The notes under the pieces are model-generated. The model was not told the DNA's origin. It searched no databases and saw only the letters and a program-made list of their open reading frames with translations. From assembly GCF_007655135.1 (NCBI RefSeq), contig NC_045129.1, positions 10,726,001 to 10,790,000 of the forward strand: a DNA stretch of 64,000 nt, written 5' to 3'. Made by a program: the position numbers and the translations under genes. Every line of letters starts with the position of its first letter. Within the stretch, counting starts at the first letter, position 1. Below are positions 1 to 13,400 of this stretch, piece by piece. Source of the stretch: Punica granatum (Eukaryota; Streptophyta; Magnoliopsida; Myrtales; Lythraceae).

Positions 1-878
1 AGGCAGAGAAAAAAATTAGAAAGATCAACATGGCCGACCTCTGATGAACTCTTTGAGAATACCACAGGAAGCCTTGAGCCATGGCGCGGTTTGACGAAGT
101 GAAGCAAAACATATCGATAGGAATTGGCCATCGTAATCGAAACCAATTTCCAGTCACAATAGCGAGACGTCCAGCGGGGGACTCTTTTCATATTGAAAGC
201 ATAGCGAAATTGATGATTGTGTTGAAGTTTCAATTCCGGTGAGCAAAATTTTCAACTAGGTATAAAGAAATGTGAAAGCCAGTTATTTGTGGAAACAATT
301 TGATGATAGAAAAGGCAGAAATCTCCATTTCAATTGCTAGATGATGATCGAACATGGTGATAGGAATTGAAAACGATAGAATGAACCAATGAAAAATCGA
401 AGAAACTAGTTAAAAAATGATAGAATGAATCGATGAAAAACCGAACAGACCAGTTGAATAAATAAGATCAAATTGGATTTGCAAAAAACCATATTATCGG
501 TTTGGTATTAGTCAGATTAATTAGAGTTGGGATTCGCCCATTACCCTGTTACATTTTATCTCGCGTGTGGACACGTGTGACGGTGTGATTGGGCCATATG
601 TCGAATGAGTGAGGGACGAGTACAAATTATTGTAGACAAAAACTGCTAAATGAATAGTTGAAAGACTATAATTTGAGGAGCAAAATATGTAAATTATGAA
701 TTACCAAGATTTCACGTAAGAATATTTAATGGATAGAATTAGTATCCCACCATAGCACATTATTTAGTGTCAGATGGTAGAGCACTCAAATTTAAAATAC
801 CATAGTTTCAGTTTGAAGTGTTCAAACTTCAAAGCAATAACCCCTCAATGTAGGAAGGGATCAGTAATAACTGTACAA
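1..878. other. Upstream intergenic sequence, no gene seen
   Basis: AT-rich sequence with no open frame of note and no recognisable transposon end. Its last few hundred bases probably hold the promoter of the LEA-like gene that starts at 964. Nothing else can be supported. Confidence 0.5.
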
Positions 879-886
879 TATATAAA
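879..886 (+). promoter_or_regulatory. TATA box of the LEA-like gene
   Basis: A TATATAAA motif lies 78 bases before the ATG at 964. It overlaps the first ATG of the open frame (886), which argues that transcription starts downstream of 886 and that 964 is the real start codon. Inference from spacing only. Confidence 0.55.
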
Positions 887-963
887 TGGAAAACAGTGAA
901 AGAAAAAAAAAAGAATGTTATTTTAACCTTAAAGTTCTCATTTCTAAAAAATATTTCAAAGCC

Positions 964-1524
964 ATGAATCCAAAATTTACAGAACTCACCACATTCTTCT
1001 TCTGGTTCATACTACTCTCCTCTCAATCTCTCTTAACTGTGGGAGCTGATAATGGAGCAGAGCACCTTGCAGAAGAACACAACAAGAAACAGGAGCCATC
1101 TCTTGCAGAAATAGCCACCGACACAATCTCTGTGATAAGATATCCTCACCGAGTATCCTGGCACAAGATCAAGACCCTGTTGAACAAAGTGCAGCTCCGG
1201 CTCTCTCCTCCGGATCTGGAGTAAGTTTGATAATTTCTGGAAACAACTCGATAGAAGATGACATTTTGCATATCTGGTGATTCTGTTTGGAGGCATTTCC
1301 TCGAGCTGATTAATTGTATTGGTTTGTTCTGGTGAAGTTTTAGAGGCTCAAGTGATAAGGCGAATGCAGTGCAAGAGATGAAAGAAGCAGTGGAAAAGAG
1401 CTTCGGGTCGAGCAAATCCACGGTCGAGGGCTCGGCTAGATCCGCTGCCAAAGCAGTCCAGAAGACAGCTGAGAAGGTGAAGGAGAGCATGCCTGATGAA
1501 GAAGTGCCTAGATCAGAGCTTTAA
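964..1524 (+). CDS. Small secreted LEA-like protein, two exons
   Basis: Exons 964-1220 and 1344-1524 (257 + 181 nt, 145 residues). The intron has a GTAAGT donor at 1221 and a TTTTAG acceptor ending at 1343; it splits one codon after two bases and the frame closes at TAA 1522-1524. The start at 964 opens directly into a hydrophobic stretch (FFFWFILL) ending near VGA, a typical signal peptide, so the protein probably enters the secretory pathway or is membrane-anchored. The middle is basic and not recognised. The C-terminal third is rich in Ala, Lys, Glu and Ser (AARSAAKAV-like runs, heptad-like spacing), resembling LEA-type amphipathic helices. Small plant proteins with this layout are usually annotated as uncharacterised transmembrane or LEA-like proteins. 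The exact biochemical role is unknown. It is convergent with the LIP1-like gene. Confidence 0.72.
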
Positions 1525-1973
1525 CCATCAATTGTTCGACTCGTTCAATTGTATTTCAGTCGTTAGATTCCGCATTAATAGATATGAATTGTGTTCTCTT
1601 TCCTTTACTTATTTAGGGTTGATCTTTTACTATTCTACAAATTCAGAAAGAAAAGTTCTGATCAACTTAAATTCAAGAAATTGAGATGAAAGCAACAGTG
1701 CTAAAAACATAGGCGCAAAACTTTTACGCAAAAAATACTCTTTATACTTCATGGTGATAGCAACCTGTTTATGATACATCCCCATTGAACTTGTGCACAC
1801 GAAACCCCATACTTCGCGAGGAAAAGAATCGACTATCGACAGATTGACTGAGTTTTGTAGTAAAATGAACCCAGAAAAAAAAGGGGGAAACAAAATTGAA
1901 TAAAAGATTCATCCCGGTATTGTGTCTCTCATATCTATTGAGCTGGAACCCAGAGGGTGGAGATGAAATCCTC

Positions 1974-4939
1974 TTAGACATTAATGTCCGAGCGCTTCGA
2001 TCGAGAGATGCTGCTGATTTCCGGGGAACTGCCATAGGAGGAGAATCTTGGGAAGCTGTGGTTCTCAAGAACAGTCACAGGCTGCTGGGGATATAAAGTG
2101 GGAGGTGGCGTGAGATTCCTCTGTGCCGGGAGAGGAGGAAGCGTGTTGTACTTGTAGTGATCACTGCTCAAGCTGCAGAACGCATAATCCTGGTAAGTGA
2201 TTCTTCCCAATTTCCAGAACCAAACACTGCCATTGCATCCCAATTTTCTGGGAAGCGGAGTTCCCGGAAAAGTTTTAAGAAACCACCATCCACATTCTCC
2301 AGTTGAGAAAAGAAGGAAACCGGAACTTTATAGATTACCATAGTGTTTTCTACATCTCAAGAAAACAGTGAGATGGAAAACAAAATATAAAATCAGAATG
2401 TTGGGAAAGACGTACGCATGGTTTCTGGAATTAGAAAGTCCGTAAAGGAAATCACGAGGAGCTGACTAAAAATTGAAATGAAACTATCAAGTGCAAGAAG
2501 AGGACCTTGTGCCCCTGTAGAATGGGTCCTCATCACCGAGATTATCGTCTAGACGATGCGCAGGTTTTGGCACCGGAGACACAGACCACGGGCTTGGTGA
2601 AGGCAAATCATCTGAGAAATACCTTCTCCTGATTAACTGTACAACAGGCATCCCAACCGGTACTGTCAAGTACAAATTTACCGATAAATGAAGTAAACAG
2701 AGGGACGGTAGAGGCAAACAATCATTCAAGGCAGGGATGAGTGGACACGGACCATATGAAAAAACTTTATGATAGCTTCCTTGTCGTACCTCGCTTCTTT
2801 GGCAGCCTGTATTTTGCAAATTCATCTATTGAGATTCTCTCATTACATGACTGTACTATTATGCAGTAATATGATTGCAGGCCAAAATTTCAACCAATAG
2901 CACTATTCGGAAATGTCCAAGATAGTTAATAACATGATATTTGGCACACAAAAGTGGAACCAAGATGAAATGGAAACTACCCACGATGGCCATAATTGTT
3001 ATCGACGATTTTTTTTTTTATGCCATAGTAAACATAAACTAAGATCTCAAGAAAGGATCTTTACCGCGGGCAGGCTCCCACTAGAGGGGAAACTCTCAGT
3101 GAGTGGAAGCTCCTCACTTGAAGGAAGCAAGCCCTGTTTCTCTACCCATTGACGAGCTACATCAACAAGATTGCCACTGCTTACTCTCATTCCCTCTTTT
3201 TTAGCAATATCAGCCTTGTTACTTATGACAATGTAAGGGACAGGTAGGCCACCAGGCCCACCTGATTCTAGAGGGGCAGAGAAAGTTCCGGTAGCAGCAA
3301 CCTCAGTGGCCCATTTCTGCAAACTAGTCTTCGTCCTTCTCTGGGAGAGATCATAAACGAAAATAACTCCTGCATTTACACAATCATAATTATCACTGGA
3401 CAATAAAGGTGACATCGGTTTGTTCAACAAATTTTATTTTCTTTTTCTGTGGTTTGATCAAATGCATGGTGCTAACTTCTGTATTGGGAATGGTATACAA
3501 GATCTTCTTGCGCAAATATTACTCTAGCAAAATGATCAAGTCAGGGACATGAGACGTAAGTAATTTGATCCATTCTCAAACTGGTCTTGCTCCAACCTCT
3601 GAGGATGTGCAATTACTTGCTCCCAGCTATGTACTCTTCACCTATATTCTGCTAGGAGAAGTATCACTAAGATCTTCCTAAGATATCATGTATGCTGTTA
3701 GATAGTTTGACTAGCAAAATATACAATAGCAGTTCGCCAAAATGCAATAAAACTGCTAATGAAAATTCTAAATCAGGAGACATAATACTTAGGTCTTCTA
3801 TCAGATAAGTCAACACAGGCAATCATGGCTCTCAGGAAGAAACTAAATCCCATAGACATAACATGGTTTATTGTATTTGAACTAATCATAAGGCCCAGGT
3901 AAAGCAATCCTAAAGCTATGGAGAAAATTTGAGAAATGTCCAGCAGCAAGCAGTAATTGGTACATATAAACGTAGATTTCCTTCTTACCATTAATCTGTG
4001 AATAGAAGAGAGAACGGCAGTCTTTGTAACGGTCATGCCCCGACACATCCCAAAGTTCAACAAAAAAATCTCGTTCAGCATCCCCAGTAATGCTACTTGA
4101 AGAGCTTCCAGAATTTCCATAAGTTATATGCTGAATGAACAACAGCAAGAAATTTTACAGACTAAAAAAAAAAAAACAAAACTGTTGATTTTAGTAACCA
4201 CAGCAACTAAACAGTAAACTGTGGGGAGACTGTTAGGGCCGCACCTTTACCCCAACTGTACAGCCAATTGTCTGAGAAGGGCGAGAGATAGCAGAACCAT
4301 TAACAATCAGATGGACCAAAGAAGTTTTGCCAACACCTAGCAAGAGTAGGGCAGAGAAATACGAGACAGTGAGCTACAGATAGACGACAAATCATGCTCA
4401 GAATAATTCGTCAAATTGGACTATGTCATTGTTTTACCCTGCATGACACAATCTCCAGAAACGACGCACAATCCACTTTAGCATAACCCTTGATGATAAA
4501 AGGAACTAGCACATCAAATTCGATGTAACAAAGGGATCTAAAGCCACATTCCTTAACATTTTCAGACGTATCTTTATTTTCGGTAAGTTCATAATCCCGG
4601 ACAAACTCCCATCCAGACAAACGATACAGCCCCATCATTTTGAAGGATGATCTATAGAGCTTTCCACAACTAAAGCTACACAATCTTGCACCAGCAATAA
4701 GCAGCGGCTAGAAACTCGAATCTCCACTGAAGGGATTTCAGTACACTCAACGAACAACATCACATAAGAGAGCTCGCAGAAATTAACACATTACAGAAAC
4801 CAAAGTTTATGAGCAAGCGTTGCTGAGTATAAGATCGCATCGTATTACCCGAATCACCAACGACAAGTACCCGAACCTGCCCACAGGGCGGTCCGCCGTT
4901 CTGGTCCTTGGGCTCCCTCTCGCGTTCTCTCCAGAACAT
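1974..4939 (-). CDS. LIP1: LIP1-type Rab-like small GTPase, seven exons
   Basis: Exons in transcript order: 4939-4849, 4336-4245, 4130-3989, 3369-3065, 2806-2753, 2636-2506, 2172-1974. They sum to 1014 nt, a 337-residue protein with every junction in phase. The start gives MFWRERERE, matching the basic N-terminus of the plant LIP1 family. GTPase motifs: P-loop GDSGVGKTSL at residues 28-37 (split over exons 1 and 2), WDVSG at 88-92, NKAD at 159-162. A Gly/Pro-rich insert SGGPGGLPVP follows switch II, and the C-terminus is a conserved tail (PPLPAQRNLTPPP, ending DINV). No C-terminal cysteine is present, so the protein cannot be prenylated in the usual Rab way; this is a known LIP1 trait. Arabidopsis LIP1 acts in circadian period and light input. 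Exon 5 is only 54 nt. The last intron has two in-frame acceptors nine bases apart. The gene looks intact. Confidence 0.9.
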
Positions 4940-5439
4940 GTTCGCCCCCCAGAAAACCAACAATCACTCACCAATACAGACTCAGTAGCAAACAACTCTA
5001 TCCTCACAGCTCAGACCAGAGGATTCCCCCATTCAAAACCCTCAGCATCAATCAACCCCAAAAAGAATCACACACTCAGACCCGAACTAACCTAACATCT
5101 AAGCTAAAATCCGCACGCCCAGCAGCAAACATTGCGAGAAGGAGAACCCGGAAACATGAAGATCTGACGAGACACGAGGCTTCCAGTATGCGAATCAAGA
5201 ACTCAAAGGGGCTAAGATCGAAGATGAAAGCACTCGAATTGGGTCCGAGAAGAAGAAATCTGCAGAATCTCTGATCACGAAGAGCTCGAACGGATCGGGA
5301 GAGTGAAGAGGTTGTGATTAGGTGATGGAATGGTAAGAAAGAGGAGATCTTGGAGATGAAGAGGAGCAATTAGGCGCTCTTTTTCACTGTGCAGATTAGA
5401 TCTTGCGGTGTTTTGGTCGTCGCCGTTCACAATTCATTT

Positions 5440-5470
5440 CTCTTTCTTTCTTTCTTTCTTTCTTTTTTTC
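5440..5470. repeat. (TTTC)n microsatellite
   Basis: Run of CTTT units just upstream of the LIP1-like gene, at the distal end of its likely promoter. Confidence 0.8.
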
Positions 5471-6745
5471 CCCCTTTCTTTTTCTTTTTCTAATTAATAA
5501 TTTTGTTTTCTTTGCTGCTGCTTCTGCCGCCATAAAAATTGGATTAGTAATTAAATTTGCTCAATAATGGGAAGAAAATGAATTGTTTTAGGATTTAGTT
5601 TATTGATTTTATTTATGTCTAGCGCAAAAAAAAAATCGTAATTTATGACAAATTAAAGTTTTATATTGGATATATATTTAACTAGTGGTAATTTAATTTC
5701 ACTAATAACATGAAAAAAGATTATATTGAAGAAGACGAAATAATAAAAAATAATGTGTTAGTATATTGATACGTTATCATGTTAAAAAAGTACTTAGAAA
5801 AAATATAAAATCATAGCTCGTGGATAAAGAACCTACTTTACGTCTATTAGTAGCAGTATTTCGGAATGACCACAATATGTGAGTATTATTTCTATTTATA
5901 ATATGGAGATGGATCAAATATATAAACCCGACAAAGTATTGTGAGTAATTAAAATTAAAATTTCAAAACTTTGTAATTATTAAATAATATCATTAAAATT
6001 AAAAACTAAAATTCCTAGATTTCTCTATGAAAATTCAAAAAATGGTTGGCAATTCCCCTTCCTATATGTAGATAAAAAGCTTGCGCGACGCGCTATATAG
6101 AGTACCTTTTTACTTATGATGTAGTAATATATCAACTAATAATTTTCACAAAATATTTTGTCGATGGCCATCAATGCACCCGAAAATATGTATTTAAAAA
6201 ATCTAAAACCTCAATATATATACATACTATATTGTTACAAAATTTGATCAGGAAATAATTATTTACAAAATTAGAAAACTAAACATACATATGTGTGTGT
6301 ATTATCAGAAAATATTTGTTATGTCCACATCTTATTAGAAAAACATTTCATCGGATTTAAAAATACAAAAAAAATATTTTGTGTTAAATATTTCGTAACT
6401 AATAGCACTCATGGTCATGAGAAAGTCAGAAAAACATTTTATTTTATGTGATTCTTTTAAAAATACTTAAAAAAAATAAAAATTCCATCTTATTAAAATT
6501 ATTCTTCAAAGAAAATCATGCTTTATTAAATATTCCATAACTAATAGCACTTCATGAGAACATTGTAAAAAAAAATTAAATATAGAGTAGTTTTAGAAAA
6601 TTTAAAAATCTGTTTTAAAATTTAAAATTTTATTCTTATTAAAAATTATTTAAAAATATAAAAAGACAACTTAAAAAATAAAGAAAATTCTATTCGGTAA
6701 TCCAAATATCTCGAGGCCATTAAGTTCATCTCACCACCCCCTTTC

Positions 6746-6747
<2 letters not shown>

Positions 6748-6776
<29 letters not shown>
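6748..6776. repeat. (TA)n microsatellite
   Basis: Perfect alternating TA run. A second run of similar length lies at about 7499-7525. Confidence 0.85.
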
Positions 6777-8224
6777 TCTCATATTTCAAATGATAGTATA
6801 TTTCTAATCACTTTTTGATTTTTTTTTTGAAGATTTCAAAGTATATTTCATCTATTGATCACTTTTATATTCAATCGGTGAGGGGAGGGAGAGCAGGGAA
6901 GAGGAGGAACAAGGCCACGCTGACTACCGTCAGTAGAGGTGAGGCCTTGGACAAGTGAGGCCCCGCCTTGCACAGTGACGAGTGATGCGAAGCTCCTCGT
7001 AGGCATAGCTTCGTTCTTCCTACCCCTTTCTCTCTAGGGGTACTTCACCATGGGGCGAAGATATCAATCCCGACCTCCCATCTCTCAATATATCCCGATT
7101 GTATGGAGCGCATTACTTCTATTAATATTTTCGATTGTCATGGTTGGTTCTTGCATGTTAGTTATATCACTACAGAAATTTGACATATATCACTAAATAG
7201 GGATAGTTGTCGCATCCAAATTTGATTCGTGGTGGTATAATGCATATTGAGAATAAATTTTGCATATATTTTTTACCCGGAGATGGATGCGAAAAAACGA
7301 AAGACAACCATAAAACCTCTCAAAGGATTTGAAAAAGTTCCGCAATAAGCATGGGTGATTGAGTTGGAATTGACAGAGTTATGTATAAAAACGGCAAGCA
7401 AAGCTCCCTTGCGATGGTATTGACCTTCATTTAGCCTCCACTATTATTTAGCTTTTGTTTCCCTTTACTCGCCATCGTCCTCCTTTATACGTGAAAATTT
7501 ATATATATATATATATATATATATAATTTGCGGGAGGTTATTGGGACATATTAGTTTTCTGATGGTTTGGGTAGTTCATATACCTAGTAGAGAATAAAGA
7601 GGAAAGGAAATAGAGGAGCATGCGCAAATTATTTTCTATGGTATAGTCAAAAAGAAGTGTTGAGCTCCCTAATTAAGTAAATGATTGTGCAAAATTCATA
7701 AATAATTGGTTTTCAAACCTAACTAAAAATTATTTTATTTATTTCTGCAAAATCGACAAAAGCTTACTGTGAGATTTTTGAATGAATCAACCTCGTCATT
7801 CATCCTGGGATGGGGATGCTAGTTTTTCTTTTAATTTTATTTGTCGCATTTTCTTTTCTTGATTTATTATACTTGATTGATGCATTTCTACATCATTGAA
7901 TTGTTCGGGTTTCCAATAATCGGGTGTCTTTTTCCTTCAATATGTGAATTGATCATGTTCAGCAAAAGGACCTAGCTAGGGATATGGTAGATCCGTGGAG
8001 GAATCGGGTATGCCATTAGGCTACGTTCATAAGATTTGTCCTTGTTATTCTCTGACAACTTTATATTATCAATCTTTAACTTAGAAGGCTTATTCTAGTA
8101 TTCAGCATTTTACGCAACTATGCATGTTTTCGTAGGGTCTATGCCTCTCCAACAAAGATTTTGTTTGCTTAAACAAAAGCCCATATGAAGAATATATAGG
8201 ATGAAAGAAAAGGCTTTTTCAGTA

Positions 8225-8350
8225 TACTCCGATATCCGAAAGTTCAATGGGTCCCGAATAATCCAGTTTGAGCCGGATCCGCCGACTAAAGGATAAAACT
8301 CTCACAGAATAAATATTCTTCATTTACAATACTCAAACATGAGTTCTTAT
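8225..8350 (-). repeat. Dispersed SINE-like repeat, family 2
   Basis: Shares the motif order of a family seen six times here: a GGATAAA-CTCTC block, then an ATTTACAATACTC block near the 3' side on the plus strand. Read on the minus strand, the related copies carry a TTCGAGTATT motif resembling a tRNA box B. Other copies: 15478-15612, 15705-15842, 27725-27850 and 46625-46760 (same orientation), and 17140-17245 (opposite). Classification as a tRNA-derived SINE is inference. Confidence 0.45.
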
Positions 8351-9375
8351 TTAAAGGGGAATAAACACCGAATAACTTGAATAAACTCACATTTGAAAAA
8401 AAAAAACCATGATCCTGTATTTGCATCATATTGTGCATATTTCTTTGCGAGGTACTATGGCCCTTTATCTATCAATTATGTTTTTCCCGAAAATGCAGTT
8501 GCTTTTGCATTAGAGGATCATATGTCCTTGCCAAAATTACCAAACAAGCCATAAAAGTTATTAAAAAAAAAGAAAGAAGAGAAATTAATCAAAGTTAGAA
8601 TAATAGAAAAAAAACAAAAATAAAGGAAAAATCTGGCCACTAATTATAGTCATTGAAGAAAAAATATCAATATTTTTCTTTTAGGGTCAAGACACTGACT
8701 CAAAACAAAAATGTTATAGATTTCATCATCACTAGTGAGATTTAAATGCCCATTTACTGTGCTTTATTTCATATTCTTATATTAAGCTTATGAATTTTTC
8801 TTTTGATTAAAAAAATAAGTGAAGTATTTAAAAGAAATCAAATATTCTTAACTTTTTCCCTTTTTATCATTATAAAAAGATGAAGATGAAATATTTAATA
8901 TATTTTTGAGGTTTTTTTTGTTTAATTTAAGTATATTTTCGTGCATAGCTGCGTTAGAGAGAACAATCGGGAAAAGAGGCAATACAACTGCTGCTGGCCT
9001 GTTGATCCACTGGTCCCATTCGTCACTAGCAGAGACAACAGGGGAGTATGCCAACAATGTTGGGGACGTACGACATGGTTGTTAAGGTGCGGGGAATATT
9101 ATAACCTAAAAGAATGGGGACTCAATTGTAATAGAGACATAAGATAGGGGTTTGAATGGCAGACATAAGAAAAAGCATTCTTCTTTTAGTAATTTCATGG
9201 GCATTTCATTTTTTTCTCTCTCTCTTTTTAATTAATAAATTTGTGTTGTTTGCTGCTGATCTTGCCGTAAAAAGTCAAACTTTTTAAATTTGACATGTTA
9301 AAACTTTTAAATCAAATTGAGTAAATAATTGAAAGAAAATGAAGTGTTAATGCCAGTACATTCACGCTCCTCCTT

Positions 9376-9451
9376 AACAATGTCAATTACGACAAGTAAA
9401 TCAATCATAACAATGTCAATTACGACAAGTAAATCAATCATAATAATGTCG
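9376..9451. repeat. 33-bp tandem repeat, about 2.3 copies
   Basis: The unit beginning AACAATGTCAATTACGACAA recurs exactly 33 bases later and begins a third partial copy at 9442. No coding or transposon context. Confidence 0.8.
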
Positions 9452-10117
9452 TTTTGATGCATTGCTTTTGTAAGTTGAGAGTGATGCATATTTAGGTAAA
9501 TAAATTAAGCCCGTTTATTTTCAGGATTAAAATCACAAAAATTTTAATTTTAACTTTAACTCAACACACTATACAATAAAAATACACATTTCTTAAGTCA
9601 AAAATTTTAACTTTAACTTTAACTTTAACTCAACACATTACGTAATATTTGTCATTTTTCACAATCAAAATCAAAGTTACTTTAACTCTGAAATCAAACG
9701 CATCGTAAATGTCAAACCCATACCACTGTACATATCCAATCATTGTTGAAAAGTAATTGCTCATGCACGAGAAAATCTATTCAGTGTTCTATATATGAAC
9801 TCATCTCGAGGATATTCAAACTAGAATGACCATCTTACTTAGTAGCAGTTCAGCCATTCTTAATTTGTCCCAAACATCCGATATTATTTGGTTTCATGAA
9901 AGTCCATATTAAGTGAAATACAAAGAAAGAAAGAATCTTTTTTTCCCTATTTTTTTGCTATTCTACGAGTGTTGATTTGCCATCTCAATTAAGTATACAA
10001 TTGGATACTCATCTTTTTTTTCCCCCTCTTCTTAAAATATGCAAGAGTGCATGTTACTATGTGATGAAGCAAATCGAAGGATCATACAACAATAGTTCAC
10101 TTGAATTTGGACAATGT

Positions 10118-10204
10118 GAAGTAAGGGTTACTCATGTGGTCTTATATTGCTACAAGTGGATTATTGACTGAGGATAAAAGGACCACATGAATAACCCTTA
10201 CTTC
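10118..10204. repeat. 24-bp inverted repeat (hairpin) downstream of WRKY gene
   Basis: Arms 10118-10141 and 10181-10204 are complementary over 24 bases with one mismatch, separated by 39 bases. It lies about 265 bases past the WRKY stop codon, so it may be in the 3' UTR or just beyond it. It could be a MITE remnant or a structured RNA element. Confidence 0.6.
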
Positions 10205-10468
10205 ATAACCCTTGTGCTCCTAGGATTGAACCACAATTTTCAAGAACTTAATAAATTTTCCTCTCAGCGTTAGTATAAATTGTATAAAATCACTCTCGAA
10301 TCAGTCTCAACTAAAAACTGAGCTGAAATTGTACTAAAAGAGAGCTGGTCTTAGTATATATATTCACCATTGACAATGTACGTATGAGTTTCTGTTTATA
10401 ACAAAGTTAAACATACAAACTTATGATGAAATGGAACTTAAATTAAAAAAAAATATGAGCTGTGATGA

Positions 10469-13400
10469 TCATGTGTGGGCATAATTATTGTAATTATGCA
10501 TGAGGAATGGGGCGGGGCTCGGGTGAGTATGGACACCCTCATAAGTTGTGATCACGTAGCTTGAGTCATCCCTGTCCCTCTCCACCCTCTTCTTCACATT
10601 GCATCCCCCATTCGTGCATTTATAGTAATTCCTGCACATTAATTTATCACCATCATCACCTTGAACTTTATTTTATAACTCATAAAAATTGTCAGTTATA
10701 ATGAGAAGAATCGAAGGTCTTAAAAGAAAAAAGAACATTAAAAGAGAGACGTGTTAATCATGATCACCATCTCAGAAAATGCAGTTCGCCTTGATAATCC
10801 AATATATATTATAAATAATCGCACTAAAGTAAATACATTTCAGTACACTAAAAAATATTGCCACAAGTAATTATACTCATCCTTATAATGGAGGAGAGTA
10901 CATACAAAAACCGAAGGGAGAGTATCTTTTGTAATATTGTCGTAGAAATATATATAGATAGTTATATTATATATGTCAGTTTGTGTGACTTTATGACATA
11001 TGGCTGTGCGTACAGATTATATCTGCATCTTGATCAATTAACAGAAATTCATAAGAGCCTTGTTACAATAGGATTATTGCTTATGAAAAGTTGTAACTGT
11101 AAGCATTAAAGTTCGTCTTTCGTAATAATTGCACGATGGATGAATGTTATAATCAAGCTCCCTTATTTCGACTAATATATATAGCTTATGAAATAAAATG
11201 TGCACTTCCATTTACCCAAAAACAAATGGGCACTTCCTTTTTTTCTTATGCCTTTCCATATGAAAAATGCAACAAGGACGAACTGTATATCTAACCACCA
11301 CTAATTTATATCGCTGATGTTCATGTCACTAATTACATAGTTATTGTCTATGTACGTATCGTGGGTTGAATCTCCTATTAGAATATATATAACCCGAGCC
11401 CAGGTGAGGCCATCTATATAAGGGAAAAAGTTATAACTTTGGAATTTCTATATTATATATTTGGATGCATACGAAATCAAGAGATGAGATTTTAAGATGC
11501 AATTAGATCTAAAATTAGCTCACGAGCCCGGAACATGTGTAGTAATGAATACACCAAAACCTACGTTTATTTCACCCCCCCCCCCCCCCCCCAAAAAAAA
11601 AGGGTACATTTATTGGTTCACCAAAAAAAGAAAAAGTACGTTTACTGCAGTCACATAATTTAGATATATAATTGTTAGGTTTATATAACTTTCAACGATC
11701 GATTTATACACCATCATGTCGTAATTAAATCTCAGATTCAAAACAAACTGAAAATTAGTCTCATGAAGTGAAATATTAGTCGTGACGAGAAAACAACACG
11801 TGACTGTGACCCCAGAAAAATGAAATATATAAATATGTATATATTATGAGATTTAATGAGGCGGATAATTTTCATAAAGCAGGGGAGGCCAATAAAGGAA
11901 CAGCGTGTGGGGTCTCTATAGGCGGCTCCGAGGAGAGGCTGCTAAATCATTCAACCAAATTAATATCAAGCAGCACCTGAAGTCGTTTTCGCTCCCTCGA
12001 GTCGACAGACAAAGATGGCCAACATTCTCACAGGAAAATTACCATTAAAATCCAACACCCAGAGAGGGATCGATGTTGCAATCATATCATATCATATAGA
12101 CATCATCGTTCAATGCATAGGTATATGTAACGGGGGCACAATTGCTGTATATTGTATGGATATGACCGACATTATTCCATTTTAACGTATCATGAGCCTC
12201 ACATACACCTTTGATTATTCTTCGAAAATTCTTTCAACGATAAAAATATATTTCATATTATTTGTATGATTCTTCAGGAAAAAAGCATATATATTGTTTG
12301 ATCAAAAGAGGGTGTAGCGCAACGGTGCACGTCATCGCACAACAACTAAGAGATTGCAAGTTTAATACTCATTAGGATTACTCGTACCTCTTTATTAACT
12401 ATTAGAATTTCTATTTCACTGTACGGGATCCATGAGCCTCCCTTGTAATAAAAAAATATATACAAGAACATATGTTTTTAATTGGTGACAACGAATGGAC
12501 GGGTGTTATAGACTTGTAGACACGAGTTCATTAATATTGGAGCATTGTAATATCCATGGTTCGGTATCAATCATGCATAAGCCCAATTTCCAGACTGCAA
12601 TATATTTTTATAACTACTGCAAAAGACAATTATCTCTAAGAACATATAGCTAACTGTATATAATTTTTAGCTTTTAAGTAGATCCTTAAAATGCAGACTC
12701 TCTAGCTAAGAAATACACTGCTAGAAGCAAGGGAATAAACCAATAAATCAAGGGAAAGTGTGAGGTGCAACACTTTAAGTTATGGTGATTGCACCATGTA
12801 AGGTAAATTTCACTTAATCTTGTAATAAAGCTGCTAAATGTTAAGTAAATTACACATCTATCAAGTAAGTTACGCATATTTTAAAAAAGTTTTTGGTTAA
12901 ATTACTTAACTTTCTAATAAGTTACTTAGAATAAAAGTCAATTACATGGATGTAGATGCGTTTTTACTTATATTGTATGTGTAAATTAAATTAACTATTA
13001 TGATTTCTATTTCATTGTACTATGCACATGTATATCATTTGTAACAGAAAAAAAAAGAGTAAATTACATGGATCTGAGAAAATTTTACCTATACTTTTAA
13101 GAAATTACTTAAGGGCACCACACCATCGCTTTGGTGATTGCATCATAGAGTATCTCATAAAACCAATGTTACGAATTAGCAGATAATTCATATAAGGTAT
13201 TTTGTATGTCCACAATAAAACTTTTTCTTTAAATTCTTTTCCAGTGTCGAGGATACTCATAGGCTTAGTAGAAAAGAGGAGAAGCATTACCAGTGTAGCA
13301 TGCCCACATCAACTATTTGGTTTTTCTCTTCAATTAGCATGTTTTGATATTAATGGAATTCACTGTTATTTCTTTGGCTTCACAAGAGGATCCATAGAAG

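Larger units (their letters stand above)
4940..10117. other. AT-rich intergenic region
   Basis: The first ~450 bases are the likely 5' leader and promoter of the LIP1-like gene. The rest is AT-rich without a supportable gene. The 5430-5590 segment (pyrimidine run, GCTGCT, then AT-rich tail) is echoed at about 9195-9345, suggesting an old local duplication. A GC-richer patch at 6880-7110 matches no family I recognise. Short open frames near 8850-9150 show no domain. Confidence 0.5.

Noticed and set aside
886..963. Upstream ATG at 886 as start of the LEA-like protein
   Set aside because: It lies within the TATA box and would place a Lys/Glu-rich segment before a clear signal peptide. The ATG at 964 fits both promoter spacing and the secretory leader.
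5076..5369. Minus-strand open frame upstream of the LIP1-like gene as an extra N-terminal exon
   Set aside because: The LIP1 family starts at the basic MFWRERERE-type sequence encoded at 4939. The upstream frame has no homology and is more likely 5' leader or promoter.
8848..9147. Short overlapping open frames on both strands
   Set aside because: No recognisable domain, and AT-rich intergenic context without promoter or splice evidence.
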